Of a stretch of 64,000 bases of DNA, positions 10,498 to 44,200 are shown one piece after another. This DNA comes from Lepidurus packardi (lineage: Eukaryota > Arthropoda > Branchiopoda > Notostraca > Triopsidae). The position numbers and the translations under genes were made by a program. The stretch is from positions 6,200,001 through 6,264,000 of the forward strand of contig JAKZAN010000005.1 of assembly GCA_023053545.1 (NCBI GenBank), given 5' to 3'. The notes under the pieces were generated by a model that did not search any database, was not told the origin of the DNA, and worked only from the letters and a program-made list of their open reading frames with translations. The first letter of the stretch is position 1; every line of letters begins with the position of its first letter.

Positions 10498-12885
10498 ATG
10501 GAACTATCGGACTACTACATTGTAAGTACATTAATTAACAGCCTCAGTATTTCCTTAAAATCTAAATGAAATATATATCAACCGGATGCGGGGAACATTT
10601 TTCAAGTAGCACTTGCAAAGTGAATCACTCCCGCGGAATGCTGGAATCGACAAATTGCTGTCGGCCAAGGTTGCAGACAACCGCAACCGCTCGCATTCTC
10701 ACATGCAATCAATACTAGACTTTCTTTTCCGTACTTTTTTCGCAAAGGAGGAGCCTACTGTGGTCCCCGCAGTAGACTTCGACGCTTTGGCTGATGCGAA
10801 AGCCTTGCGGGAATCTATGCGTGGGTTAGGCACGGACGAAGCAGCCATCATCGAAATTCTTACGCAACGGTCCAATAGCCAACGACAGGAAATCGCTGAG
10901 GCATACAAACATGAATACGGCCGCGTAAGTACACTTTGTTTTTATTGCTAACAACAACCCTACATTCTAGAAAGGATAGAACATTTATTGAAGTCCCCCA
11001 AATTTGGTATAAAAGTGCTTTAACCAAATTTTGGCTGTTATAGGATTTGGGAGACGGCAAGAAAAAGTATAAGGTATCTTAATATCTTTGAAAGATTATT
11101 TACGTAAATTAACTACGGCTTTTCGCCACTGTCTTTGGTCTCGAATCGGTCTTTTTCGTAATGTCTGTGGCAGCTTGTTAAACATCACATTGTATAAAAA
11201 GCTTGGGTGACTTTCGGATTATTTCGGGGCAATTTAAAAACTTTTTAAATCCTGACTTATGATGGTATACTCTTAGGACTTGGTGGAAGATCTGCAAGGG
11301 GAATTGGGGGGTAACTTTGAGGCCGTCATAGTAGGATTGATGACACCGACAGCTGACTATTGTGCCCAAGAAGTGCACAATGCAATCAGTGGGGCCGGAA
11401 CTAGTGAAGAGTAAGCTGCTTAACTTGTCCAATATAACTTTATTAACACAAATTTGGCACATGAAATTTTTCCAAATAAAGCTTTATTAATGTTTTTATA
11501 TTATAGCGTACTCGTGGAAATGCTGCTAGCTCGCAGTGAATCTGAGGTTAAGAGTATCGCGGAGACCTATTCCAAACGTAAGAAATTTCAATAATGAATA
11601 CTTGTTCTGAATTATACGTGATGAATGCGTGTTATGACTTAAAATTTTGTTAGTTTTTGGCGAATCGTTGGAAGACGCAGTTAAAGGAGATACTACTGGG
11701 AGTCTCGAACGCTTATTAGTTATGTCTATCAATGTAAGACTTACGACTTATTTCTCTTGGTTGATGTTTGAGTAGGATTTTATTAGGGTGTACGAGCCGA
11801 CGAAGAAATAGACGTGGACAAAGCTCACGAGCAAGCTGAATCACTTTACAATGCAGGTATAAAACCAGTTTTCTTTGTAAAAACGAACTAAGGTTGAAAT
11901 GCTTTACGAATTGCACAGGCGAGGGGACGTGGGGCAGCGACGAAGAAACTTTTGTGAACTTACTAGGTCATTTGAGCCTGAAACAGCTGTATTTGGTATT
12001 CGAAGAATATAAGAAAATTTCCGGACGTACCATCGAGCAGGCGTTGGAGGACGAGTTCAGTGGCAATCTCCTCTCAGCCCTTGTAGCCGTTGGTAAATAT
12101 TACCATATTATAAAACATTACAATAATAAAGTACGGTAACACAGCAATAACACAAAAAAGATTAGACGAAACGAATAAGGAAAAAATAAAAGGACAAAAT
12201 CTTACAAAAAAATTTAACAAAAAAGAAACCCGTGCTTAAACAAAAAGAGAAAGTTATTCAGGGATTGTTTCTTCAAAAGGCTTCTCAGAAAAACAATCTA
12301 CTACTTCTTCGACAATTTCCTCTTTTCGCACAAGGAACGTTTAGAGAGTCACAGGGGAATATTTTGAAGAAGAAACAGTTTAAAAAAAGAAATACAATTT
12401 GATGCAAAATGAAATAACGAAAAAATGACAACGTAAAAGCTCATTGCATGAATAGCTTAGCTTTTTGTATTTTAAAAGTAGGTACTTGAAAAATTTAAGT
12501 ATTAACAGAAATTAATAAGAGAAAAATTTAGTTCTTATCCTAAATAAAAACGACCAGTAAGAAAATAAAGCTAATGATGTTCTGTAATAGTGAAAAGCGT
12601 GCATAATCGTCCTCGTTATTTTGCCGAGAAATTGCACTTAGCTATGGATGGCATGGGCACTTCGGATGCAACTCTGGTTCGTATTATTGTCTCCAGGTGT
12701 GAAATCGATCTGGGAAGTATCAAGAAAGAATACGAACGAGATCACGGGGTTACTTTGCTAAGCTCCATCCAGGTTAAAACTACAGCAATTTGATTTAAAA
12801 GCTACCTAACAAGGTTTTGTGTCTACAGAATGAAATCGCAGGAGATTATGGCCGCGCTATTGTTGCGCTCATTGGAGGCGCTTAA
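10498..12885 (+). CDS. annexin, paralogue 3 (332 aa, 10 exons)
   Basis: The exons are 10498-10521, 10748-10924, 11044-11073, 11277-11410, 11507-11577, 11654-11733, 11787-11856, 11919-12092, 12591-12772 and 12829-12885. They sum to 999 nt in frame, from MELSDYYI to LIGGA-stop. Calcium loops read RGLGTDE (I), GAGTSED (II), GTWGSDE (III, Ser in place of Thr) and GMGTSDA (IV). Exon 2 (177 nt) equals exons 2+3 of the other paralogues fused, so the repeat I loop intron is missing. Exons 4 and 5 (134+71 nt) equal the 205-nt exon 5 of paralogue 2, but the intron lies 13 nt downstream of, and in a different phase from, the one in paralogue 1. The 30-nt exon 3 encodes [10 protein letters not shown]. 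Intron 8 is 498 bp and very A-rich. The degenerate repeat II and IV loops suggest altered calcium binding (inference). Confidence 0.94.
11044..11073 (+). other. annexin 3 in-frame microexon (30 nt)
   Basis: A phase-0 microexon encoding [10 protein letters not shown], between the exon ending EYGR and the exon starting [12 protein letters not shown]. It is the third instance at the same position. Confidence 0.78.
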
Positions 12886-13245
12886 ATACGTATACGGAAG
12901 TCTGTTGAAGAGCGAAAGCAAAGATTCTCTAAATTGGCACCTTTGATTATGCACAAATGTAGTGCTAAGACTTTCGTAACGGTTTCAAATTGTCTCGTCT
13001 CTCATTGCGGCGTAACGAGCGAAAAACGTTTGCTTACCTTTACGATAGCACTGTATCGCATGTGCAGCTTCTCTTCGCTTGTAAGTCACTGTCCGTCCAG
13101 CATGCTCTCTTTTCTCAAAATCAAAATTTTACTTTAAGCTTAGCTCGTTCACCAGTACCCTATCCATTATTTCATGTAAAAAAAGAGCTGTCTTATTAAT
13201 ACAAGAAATGTGAAGCTATAATAGTTGAACCAAACATGCAGGAAT

Positions 13246-13251
13246 AATAAA
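13246..13251 (+). terminator. poly(A) signal of annexin 3
   Basis: AATAAA about 360 bases after the annexin 3 stop codon. It is the nearest clear signal on this strand. Confidence 0.5.
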
Positions 13252-13296
13252 ACATTTTCAAAAACAAACACACAGTATGCCGCTTATTGTGATTAC

Positions 13297-13443
13297 GTGT
13301 ATACCTAGCTCAGTATAGGCGATTAACATGGGGAATTACGGAACACTTATTTGAGTAAACCAGTGAATTTCATGAAAAAATTCTTTGCCAAGACTCTTGA
13401 ACTTGCTAACAGGTAGTGCACAACCAATGGAAAAAATTTTCCA
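13297..13443 (-). repeat. fragment of the TTAA-flanked MITE-like family
   Basis: About 147 bases match, in reverse orientation, the right end of the full elements at 50832-51377 and 60716-61245. The shared segments include the GTATACCTAGCTC terminus, GAATTTCATGAAAAAATTC and CTTGCTAACAGGTAGTGCA. The rest of the element is missing, so this is a truncated copy. Confidence 0.75.
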
Positions 13444-14146
13444 ACGATGTTTTTCTCAGTAAATTAAAGAAACTGGTCATTCAATAGAATAACCTGATCA
13501 TTTAATTGACTGCGTAGTTTAGAAGGTATTTCTCCCTAAGCGTAGTAGTAGGCTGGAAATGACAGGATTGGGCGAAACGAGGTAAAAAAAAATTTCATTG
13601 GTCAATATGCAAAGTCCATGAAGCAATCACTACTGTACTGTGACGATTCTTTGGAAATTAATTCTTATAACCGAAAGTGTGATTCTAATAACCGAACAAA
13701 ATGCTATGAGTTTTATCCTTTTGAATCGGTCCTTTAAAATTTGGTTACATAAAGCGGCTGATTCTAATGACCAGCGATCATAATAAGCATCATCGACTGT
13801 ATTCAAATTCCAAAAAAGATAATTGACAGAAACTTGATTTCGTAATTATTGAAATTAAGAAGCCGCCTATGCTTCAAAAGTCGACCACCTAACAATGGAA
13901 TACTGCTTTCTAGAAACAAGTTTTTTTTTCCGTAACAGAAAAATCGGAAGTTATTTCACCTTCTACGTTTCGCAACTTAGCTAGAACCGTCGCAATGTAA
14001 TTGAAGACTTCTAGAAACCGAAGCGAGTGAACGAAAGTAGAAGGAAAGCGAACTGCTTGGCATCAAAATAGACAGCCACGTGATTTCAGGAAGCTAATAA
14101 TTTTAAGTCTAAAACTCTAAATATTATAACGTACCAAGCAAACAAC
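13444..14146. other. intergenic, 5' flank of DNAJC2
   Basis: No coding exon or RNA gene seen. The promoter of the DNAJC2 gene presumably lies in the last few hundred bases. Confidence 0.35.
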
Positions 14147-17041
14147 ATGACGGAATGCGAGCAATCGTCTGTCGTCTTTGCAAAACTGTTCGGTAAGCTA
14201 ATATTTCAAGTTAATCCCAATAACAAATAGATAACTGGAAACGAATACCGGTACCCTAATGTAAAACAAACAAGCTTGCTTAATGTTAGTGCTTTTTCGT
14301 GAACTGATGTAGGACTAATTTTATTCTTCTTTCCCAAGCTCCTAGTTTTGAGCCCGTGGAACCTGTGGGCCGTTGGTTTAAGGCTTGGTGGAGTCACCAT
14401 CACAGAGCAAGAGACACTTCTGTCCAATCTGTTGAGACTGAGAGCGATTCGGAGCAAGAGGAAGAAGGGGAAGTTGAAATTGAAGATGACGTACTGTTTC
14501 TTAGGAGTTTGGACCCACGGGAATGGAAGGTACATAATTTCCAAATAACTGAGCGAAAAAAAAATATTCTAAACATATCTGTATATTAGGATCAAGATCA
14601 TTATGCCGTCTTGGGTCTGAAAAGCTTGCGTTCCGCAGCTACCGACAACGACATCAAACGAGCTTGTAGGTTATTGTTAGCAACGAATGAAGCTAATGGC
14701 TATTGACATTAATTCTTACTTTCTTTCTAAAGATCGCCAGAAAGTATTACGCCATCACCCTGACAAAAGAAAGGCAGCCGGCGAAGATATCCATCCTGAC
14801 GATGACTATTTCACGTGCATTACCAAAGCTTACGAAATTCTAGGCACACCAGCACGTAGAAGAGCTTACGACTCAGTTGACCCTGAATTTGATAGTGACG
14901 TCCCACCTAACAACGCCCATTCTAAAGCCAATTTCTTTACCCTCTTCGGTCCTGTGTTTGACAGCAACGCTCGCTGGTCGATCCCCCGTCCTGTGCCTAA
15001 ATTAGGTCAAGTGGACGCTAAACGAGAAGAAGTTGAAGCCTTTTATGATTTCTGGTACAACTTCGAGTCTTGGAGGGAATTTTCTTATTTGGATGAAGAA
15101 GAGAAGGACAAAGGACAAGAGTGTGTTTTCGTTTAAAAGCTAACAAACTTCTCGAGTTTGACGGAATTTTGGACCTGTTTTTAGTCGCGATGAGAGGCGG
15201 TGGATTGAAAAGCAGAATAAAACTGAGCGTGCCAAACGCAAGAAGGAAGAAATGAGCCGCATTAGGGAATTAGTGGATAATGCATATGCATGTGACCCTC
15301 GAATTGCCAGGTTCAAAGATGAGGAACGCCAACGCAAAGCTGATGCCAAAAAGGCTAAACAAGATGCTGTTCGTGCTCGCCAGGAAGAAGAGGATCGAGT
15401 AAGCAAATACCTTAACGAATTTCTAAAGAAGAAAATATTAATATTAATAACATAATATACATAATAGAAAAACATAATATTAATAGTAGAAAAATGACAA
15501 GTAATAATCATAGCAATATTAATAATAATATTAGTATTAATATATTGTATAATAGTATGATTATTGTAATTATGTATTGAAACTTATATGATTATATTAT
15601 TATTAATAATAAGACTTAATAATCTTCAATTCTTAGCGTAAACGGCAAGAAGAGGAAGCGGAGCGTGCTGTGAAAGAAGCTTCTGAAGCTGCGGAGAAAG
15701 CTCGCACCGATGCTGCTCGTAGAGAGAAAGAAAGCGCGAAAAAGGCGTTAAAAAAAGAACGCAAGCGTCTACGAACGTTATGCAAAGACGCCAGTATGTA
15801 CGCCATCAATCCTCAAGAATCGTTGACGCATTTGACAGACGTCGACCGACTTTGCGAGCTTTTCAATGCGGAACAGTAACATATCAAACCAATCCTTAGT
15901 CTTAAATTACCTTCCCCCAAGCTTCTGTTGACCTAGTTGCTAATTAGTGCTAATGAATCAGGTTGGAGGCACTAAACAATGAGTTGGAGCAAAGCCACCC
16001 TAGTTTGGAAGCTGGCCGTAATAAGTTCCTTGCTGCGGTAGAAGTCTTGAATCAGCGTTTAAACGAAGAAAAGGAAGCCGTGATCAAAGCTGCCAGCAAA
16101 GGCTCAGTCGCCAGTTCCAATACTGTCGATTCAAAGGCGTGGGCACAGGATGATATACAGCTACTTATTAAAGCCGTGAATCTATTCCCTGCTGGAACTA
16201 ATCAGAGGTCGGTTTCTCTTTCAAATAAAAATTTAAAAAATAAAACGAAATTTAAAAGCCGAAAAAATAGTCGCAAAGATAAGAAGTTTGCTATTGCTTT
16301 GACAGGTGGGAAGTTGTGGCCAACTTTATTAATCAACACTCAGCCCAAGGTTCTTTGGTGAAGCGAACAGCCAAGGAGGTGTTGGCCCAAGCCAAAGATC
16401 TCCAAAACACCGATTTTTCCAAATCGGCGCTGAAAGAAGCAGCCAACAAAGGGGCGTTCGAAGCTTTCGAGAAAGACAAAGCGAAGGGCATGCCCACACC
16501 TGCTTGTGCTGATGAAGCTGCTCCGTCACAGCGTTTCGACAGTAAAATAAAGAAGGGAAATTATCATTTATATGATTTTCCCTTCTAATAGTTTCAAAAT
16601 TCTCGAGCGTGTAATTAAACATTCTTGTCTCCCCTTTAACAGCTCCCGCTGAGATGCTGGGAATGGGCTCAGCCTGGACAGCCGACGAACAACGTCGACT
16701 GGAGCAGGCTTTGAAGACTTACCCAGCTTCCGTAGTAGATAGATGGGACCGCATTGCGGAAGCCGTGCCTAATCGCTCCAAGAAAGAGTGCATGAAGCGT
16801 TACAAGGTATTCACATATAACGATAGTTTTAAAACAACCATAACGACATCTTCCCACACTTGTTTACCCCTGTGCCACCCTGCTGTTCCACGATATTTGT
16901 CACAATTTCCATGCTATTCTTTTCTAAGCCTGTCTAATATCTTTTTTCTCCCTGTTCCTCCATTTCCAGGAATTAGTTGAATTGGTGCGGGCCAAGAAGA
17001 ATGCTCAAGCCAGTGTGCAGCAACAAGGGAAACCCAAGTGA
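14147..17041 (+). CDS. DNAJC2: DnaJ homolog subfamily C member 2 (zuotin/ZRF1/MPP11), 623 aa
   Basis: This is the J-domain subunit of the ribosome-associated chaperone complex. In animals it partners the Hsp70-like HSPA14, stimulates Hsp70 on nascent chains, and has a reported second role on chromatin. The exons are 14147-14192, 14339-14529, 14590-14665, 14733-15120, 15185-15398, 15637-15875, 15962-16207, 16306-16541, 16643-16806 and 16970-17041 (1872 nt, frame consistent). The length is nearly that of the human protein (621 aa). The J domain spans about residues 80-150 with the catalytic HPD at 113-115. The zuotin homology region follows, including ERRWIEKQN and [12 protein letters not shown], then a charged Lys/Glu-rich helix. 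Two SANT/Myb-like domains lie at about 443-500 ([17 protein letters not shown]) and 552-603 ([19 protein letters not shown]). The donor at 15121 (GTGTGT) is weak, but it is the only one that preserves frame into RDERRW. Intron 5 (238 bp) is almost pure A+T with TAATA repeats. Single-copy housekeeping gene; identification is secure. Confidence 0.97.
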
Positions 17042-39921
<22,880 letters not shown>

Positions 39922-41151
39922 AAGAGCAGGTTTCGAAGTTCGAGCCGGATTCCGCGCACTGAAAATATATTATATATACGTACAATCTCATGTAAATAGT
40001 ACTACGAGGACAAACGGCATCTGGTGGAAGAATTCCCAACTCAATGATAACCCAATCTAGGACATTCTTCCCAATAGTGTATATTTCTGCCTCTAGATTG
40101 CGTATAGTTTGCCTTGGGAAAGACATTTTAAGCCAGAGGTACTGGCAAATGGATAAACCATAAGTTCCAATATCCATTCGATAAAAAAATCCTTCCTTAT
40201 CTTCGTTCTTGCACCCGGTGACGCTTTTTGGATTTTATTTTTTTAATTTAATGGAAAAGGGAAGGCTTATAATGCTGCTAAAAAGTACACACATTTTTAT
40301 TATACAATGAAAAAAAATAATCTCGATCCTCCTCATCCAACTCGTCATTATTTCGGGAGTTTACCACTGAGCCCATTTAGTTTTCTCGTCGCTGAAAAAT
40401 TTGGAAAAATCCGACGAAAAACTAAAATTGGAAAATTTCTGCATAACCGAAATGGATGTGCGACGAACGAGGGAGAATTTAGCTTTATAAAAAAGCCTTC
40501 AAACACCAGTATGGCATGAACTGAAACCATAAGTGTGTGGTAGTGAAGGTTCATAAATTGTGCCCCTCTTCCCATCCCCCACCCTTCCTCTCCAGCTTGG
40601 AGAGAACAACTTGTCAGAAAAATCTCAAGAAATTAACCTGTATTTCTAACGTTATGCTATTGCTGCTGCTGTTATTGTACGTGTTATGATTTCGAATTTC
40701 AATCCACACACACAAAACGTGCAACCGGTGGCTCACTCTGTGACCAGATAAAAAAAATACCGATACAATATTACAGCTTATACTTTGCCTAAACTCAATA
40801 CTTTTGTCTTTCCTATATTCAAATCAAGTAATTTAAACCTCTCATGATAAATCTGCGAGCACCAACGTGATTACCACAATAAATCTCTGCAAGTTCTAAA
40901 AGAAGCAATAGGTAAATATTGGTGTCTGGGATGTGATGGCATTATTTTTATTTCTTCCATAACTGCGCTGTTTGATATGCATATATAGACATCAATCCAA
41001 TGGGCAAAAATTACTATTGCATAGAAGATCAACGGCGGTACTGCTACTTGACTTGACGCTTTCCAGAAACTTCTTTAAATGTAAAACTTCAAGATTTTTT
41101 TTTCTGATATACAGAAACATTTCTGCGACTATTTTATCTTGTCGTTCGCAG

Positions 41152-41256
41152 CAATATCCTCCAGGTACTGATACTCCTCCGGGTTATAGCACCTACTCCA
41201 CAGTTCCTAGAGTACGTGCGTCATTCCGAAGATGTGTGGAGTCCGCAGGCTCCTAA
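41152..41256 (+). other. orphan terminal-exon candidate (35 codons to stop)
   Basis: A good acceptor (TTATCTTGTCGTTCGCAG) precedes a frame that reads QYPPGTDTPPGYSTYSTVP and ends in TAA. It might be an alternative last exon of the receptor ending at 39921. However, it needs a phase-0 donor, and the receptor's exon 8 ends in phase 1. Evidence is weak. Confidence 0.2.
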
Positions 41257-44200
41257 TATTGTTTTGGGAAATTTCTGCGAGCGAAATTAACAACCCTTTC
41301 AATCTCCACCATCATTATCTATTACAAACTAATATCACGTCGTGAACCGACTGGGGAAAATGTACCGCATTCGGACTTTTTAGTGCTTTCCATTCTCTTT
41401 CCCTTACTTTATAGCCTAGAACTGGGGAGAGATCGGAAATAGAGATGGGGATCTTTTCGGTGGACTCACCCAAGTCAATATTATCGGCTAGGATCACTCA
41501 ACATTATACGGATAACCCAAGAACCGTAATCATTTCCCATTCTTTCCAACCAAAACTCCCCCTTGCGGAAGATACGCGGTACTATAGGGCATCCGTTTGA
41601 CCTTGACCTCGAATGCTTTCTCTACTAAAAATGCCCGCAATCTTAAAGCTTTACGCTCATATACTCTCCCCCGAGCCCGGAACTCCATATATATAAAGAA
41701 AAAAGGAAGAGAATGCAACATAAACTTTCCAGTAAGAAGCGTTTGATGCCTTAGGGCACGCCAGGAATAAATATATTCCTTCCATCGTTTGCCATCTGTC
41801 AGCGTCGCAGTGGTACTTTGCTTGCCTATTAAACCTGCCCGGGGTCAGACATTGCAAGGCTCCTGAACTCTTTCTACAAAACGTGAAGCATTTTTGGCGC
41901 TAGAAAGAAATCAAAGTGCCTCAACTCCCTCAGCTTGTAAGCTTATAAAACATTATATATTTGTCTTCCTCTCATTCTTTGTAAAAAAAAAGAGTGTTTC
42001 CTCAAGAAAATGTCTCGGAAATTCACGCTAACCAAAAGTAAGAAAAAAAAATGAGAATTTGTCACCTAAGGGGCAATCAAATGAACACTAAATGGACGGA
42101 ACACTTCCTTACTTTACCCGAAATGAAAAAAAATCACAGCTGGCTGCGTTGTTATTTGGCCTCTGCTGGCGCGAAAAAAGCCTATAATCAAACACAATCA
42201 TGCGAGCTAAATTCGAACGAATGAACTTTTGCTCCAATCCTCCCCTTTGCAAGGAATCATTCTACGGCCACATACCGAAAGGAATGTCACTAAAAGGACC
42301 GTTTCATCTTCGTTGTTTTCGGGGAAGGTAATTGCTATAGTAAGTACGCTTAAGAGCGATTCCGCGACCGCACTGAATACTCCAGCTGAGGCATTTTAGG
42401 GGGATTCTTGATTAGAAATCGTCTTCTCCAAAATTGAGCTGAACAAATTACGAGAAAGAAAAAAAAGGTGCCTAAGAAAGTTAGAACTATAGAATTTCTG
42501 CTAGGTCGAACCCGGGTTTGGGTAATCAAAGTGGAAATATTTCGACGTGAAAATTATTTTCACGCTTCTCCACCCACAATTTTCCATTTCGAGTTATACG
42601 CCTCCTTGGAAGGCGACTGAATAAATACCGGTTGACTGCATAAAGAAAATTTTTGAGCTAAATTGAAATCGTTTCTTTGCCACAACTCACAACAAAACAA
42701 AACCTAGAAAAGGTTGAATATTTCCATGCTGGCTTATTTTTCTATCTGTTTTCCTTCCGCGTGGACGGTTTCATTTCGAGCAGCTTAAATTCCAAGCGTC
42801 AGCTGGGTCAATTCCGCCAGAGGGATGAAGGCCTTACCTAACCAGCAAAAGCAAGCCCGCAAAACAGGTCTCTCAAGGCGTGACCATGTCGCCCGTCACT
42901 TAAACGTCTGTTGCAGCTCTTCAAATGGAGGAAACTCAGGTTTGGAGACGTTCTAAAGCAGCTTTTAACAAAATAGCTGGGCTCAAGGGAAACGCTTTTA
43001 TGTTTTAATACTAACCCAGCTATGATCCTCTGCCTACCCCCCACTTCCAAAAAATTAAACAAAAACTGAGATTCTAGCAAAAAGTGGTACCTTCCCACGG
43101 CCGAAGCTCCATAGCTTTTGACATGTCCAGAAAAAAGACAGACACAAAAAAAAGCTAGGGATCCACGGTCAAGATTAGCCAGGGAAACCGACTTTTGCTT
43201 CTACAAAGAGGAGAAAAAATATGTTCACATATTTTTGACCCAGGTTCGCGAGAGAGTACAATCGTATGTAAGTATCATGTTAAGCGTGGGCTTGTCTTGG
43301 TATCATCGAGAGTGGTACACCAGCTGACGCAATAGTTCCGAACCAAAATGTTTCTTTTTGGCCATTTTCCACTTTTGTCACATTTATTTTAGGAAGATGA
43401 GATCTAGGTTACGACATAAATCTAGTAACATATCGAAAAGGAATCAGGGGAAACCAAATGGAGGAAACATTACGGCGCTACGCAAGCTTTTGGCTCTAGC
43501 ATAAGAAAGGAGGAAGCGCATTGGGGTAAATTGATTTATATGGAACGCACTACTGTCACCTTTTGCAGGATCCATCAATATGACAAACTAATCCTACTTC
43601 TACACGTCACACTTAATAAAGTGTTAAGTAACGCCAGAAAAGTGTGAAACTTGTGTAATGCAAGCCTAATGCACAATTGACAACAATGAATAATTGCAAG
43701 CCCTTGACAGCGACATCTGGTGTTGTAAAATTCAAATAAAAAAGTAATGGCGTCGTTCAACGGGTACAAAAATAGAAGTCTTTCTTTTCGAAATGGCTTT
43801 AAAAATAAATAGAAAGTCATTAAAGACCATCAAGGTTAGAAAAATACAACTCCAAGAGAATTTAACTTGCAAAGAGGTATATTTGCGTTAGAAAGTTGTT
43901 ATACTGATACGTACGATGGTGCTCTTGAACTAGCTATAAAGAAAGGGCAGCTTTAGCTTTAAGTCTCTAAAACTGATGCTAATAGAAGTAGTCGTAATGC
44001 GTGGAGATGGTGAACCATTCGGAAACTCGAGGAAATTGGATGCGAAATGTCGAGTGTGATATCGTGCTAATTTCACCAGCTATTGTTTAAGTTGGAACAT
44101 AAGCTTGTAATCATGGGTCTACTTTAATTTGATGGAGACTTTGGTGTCAACGTCAAGGATCTCTTTACCAGGTCAGGGGCTGGCTTTGTGGTGTCTCAGG

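Noticed and set aside
42545..42563. Short inverted repeat CGTGAAAA/TTTTCACG
   Set aside because: Arms of 8 bases in A+T-rich DNA are expected by chance.
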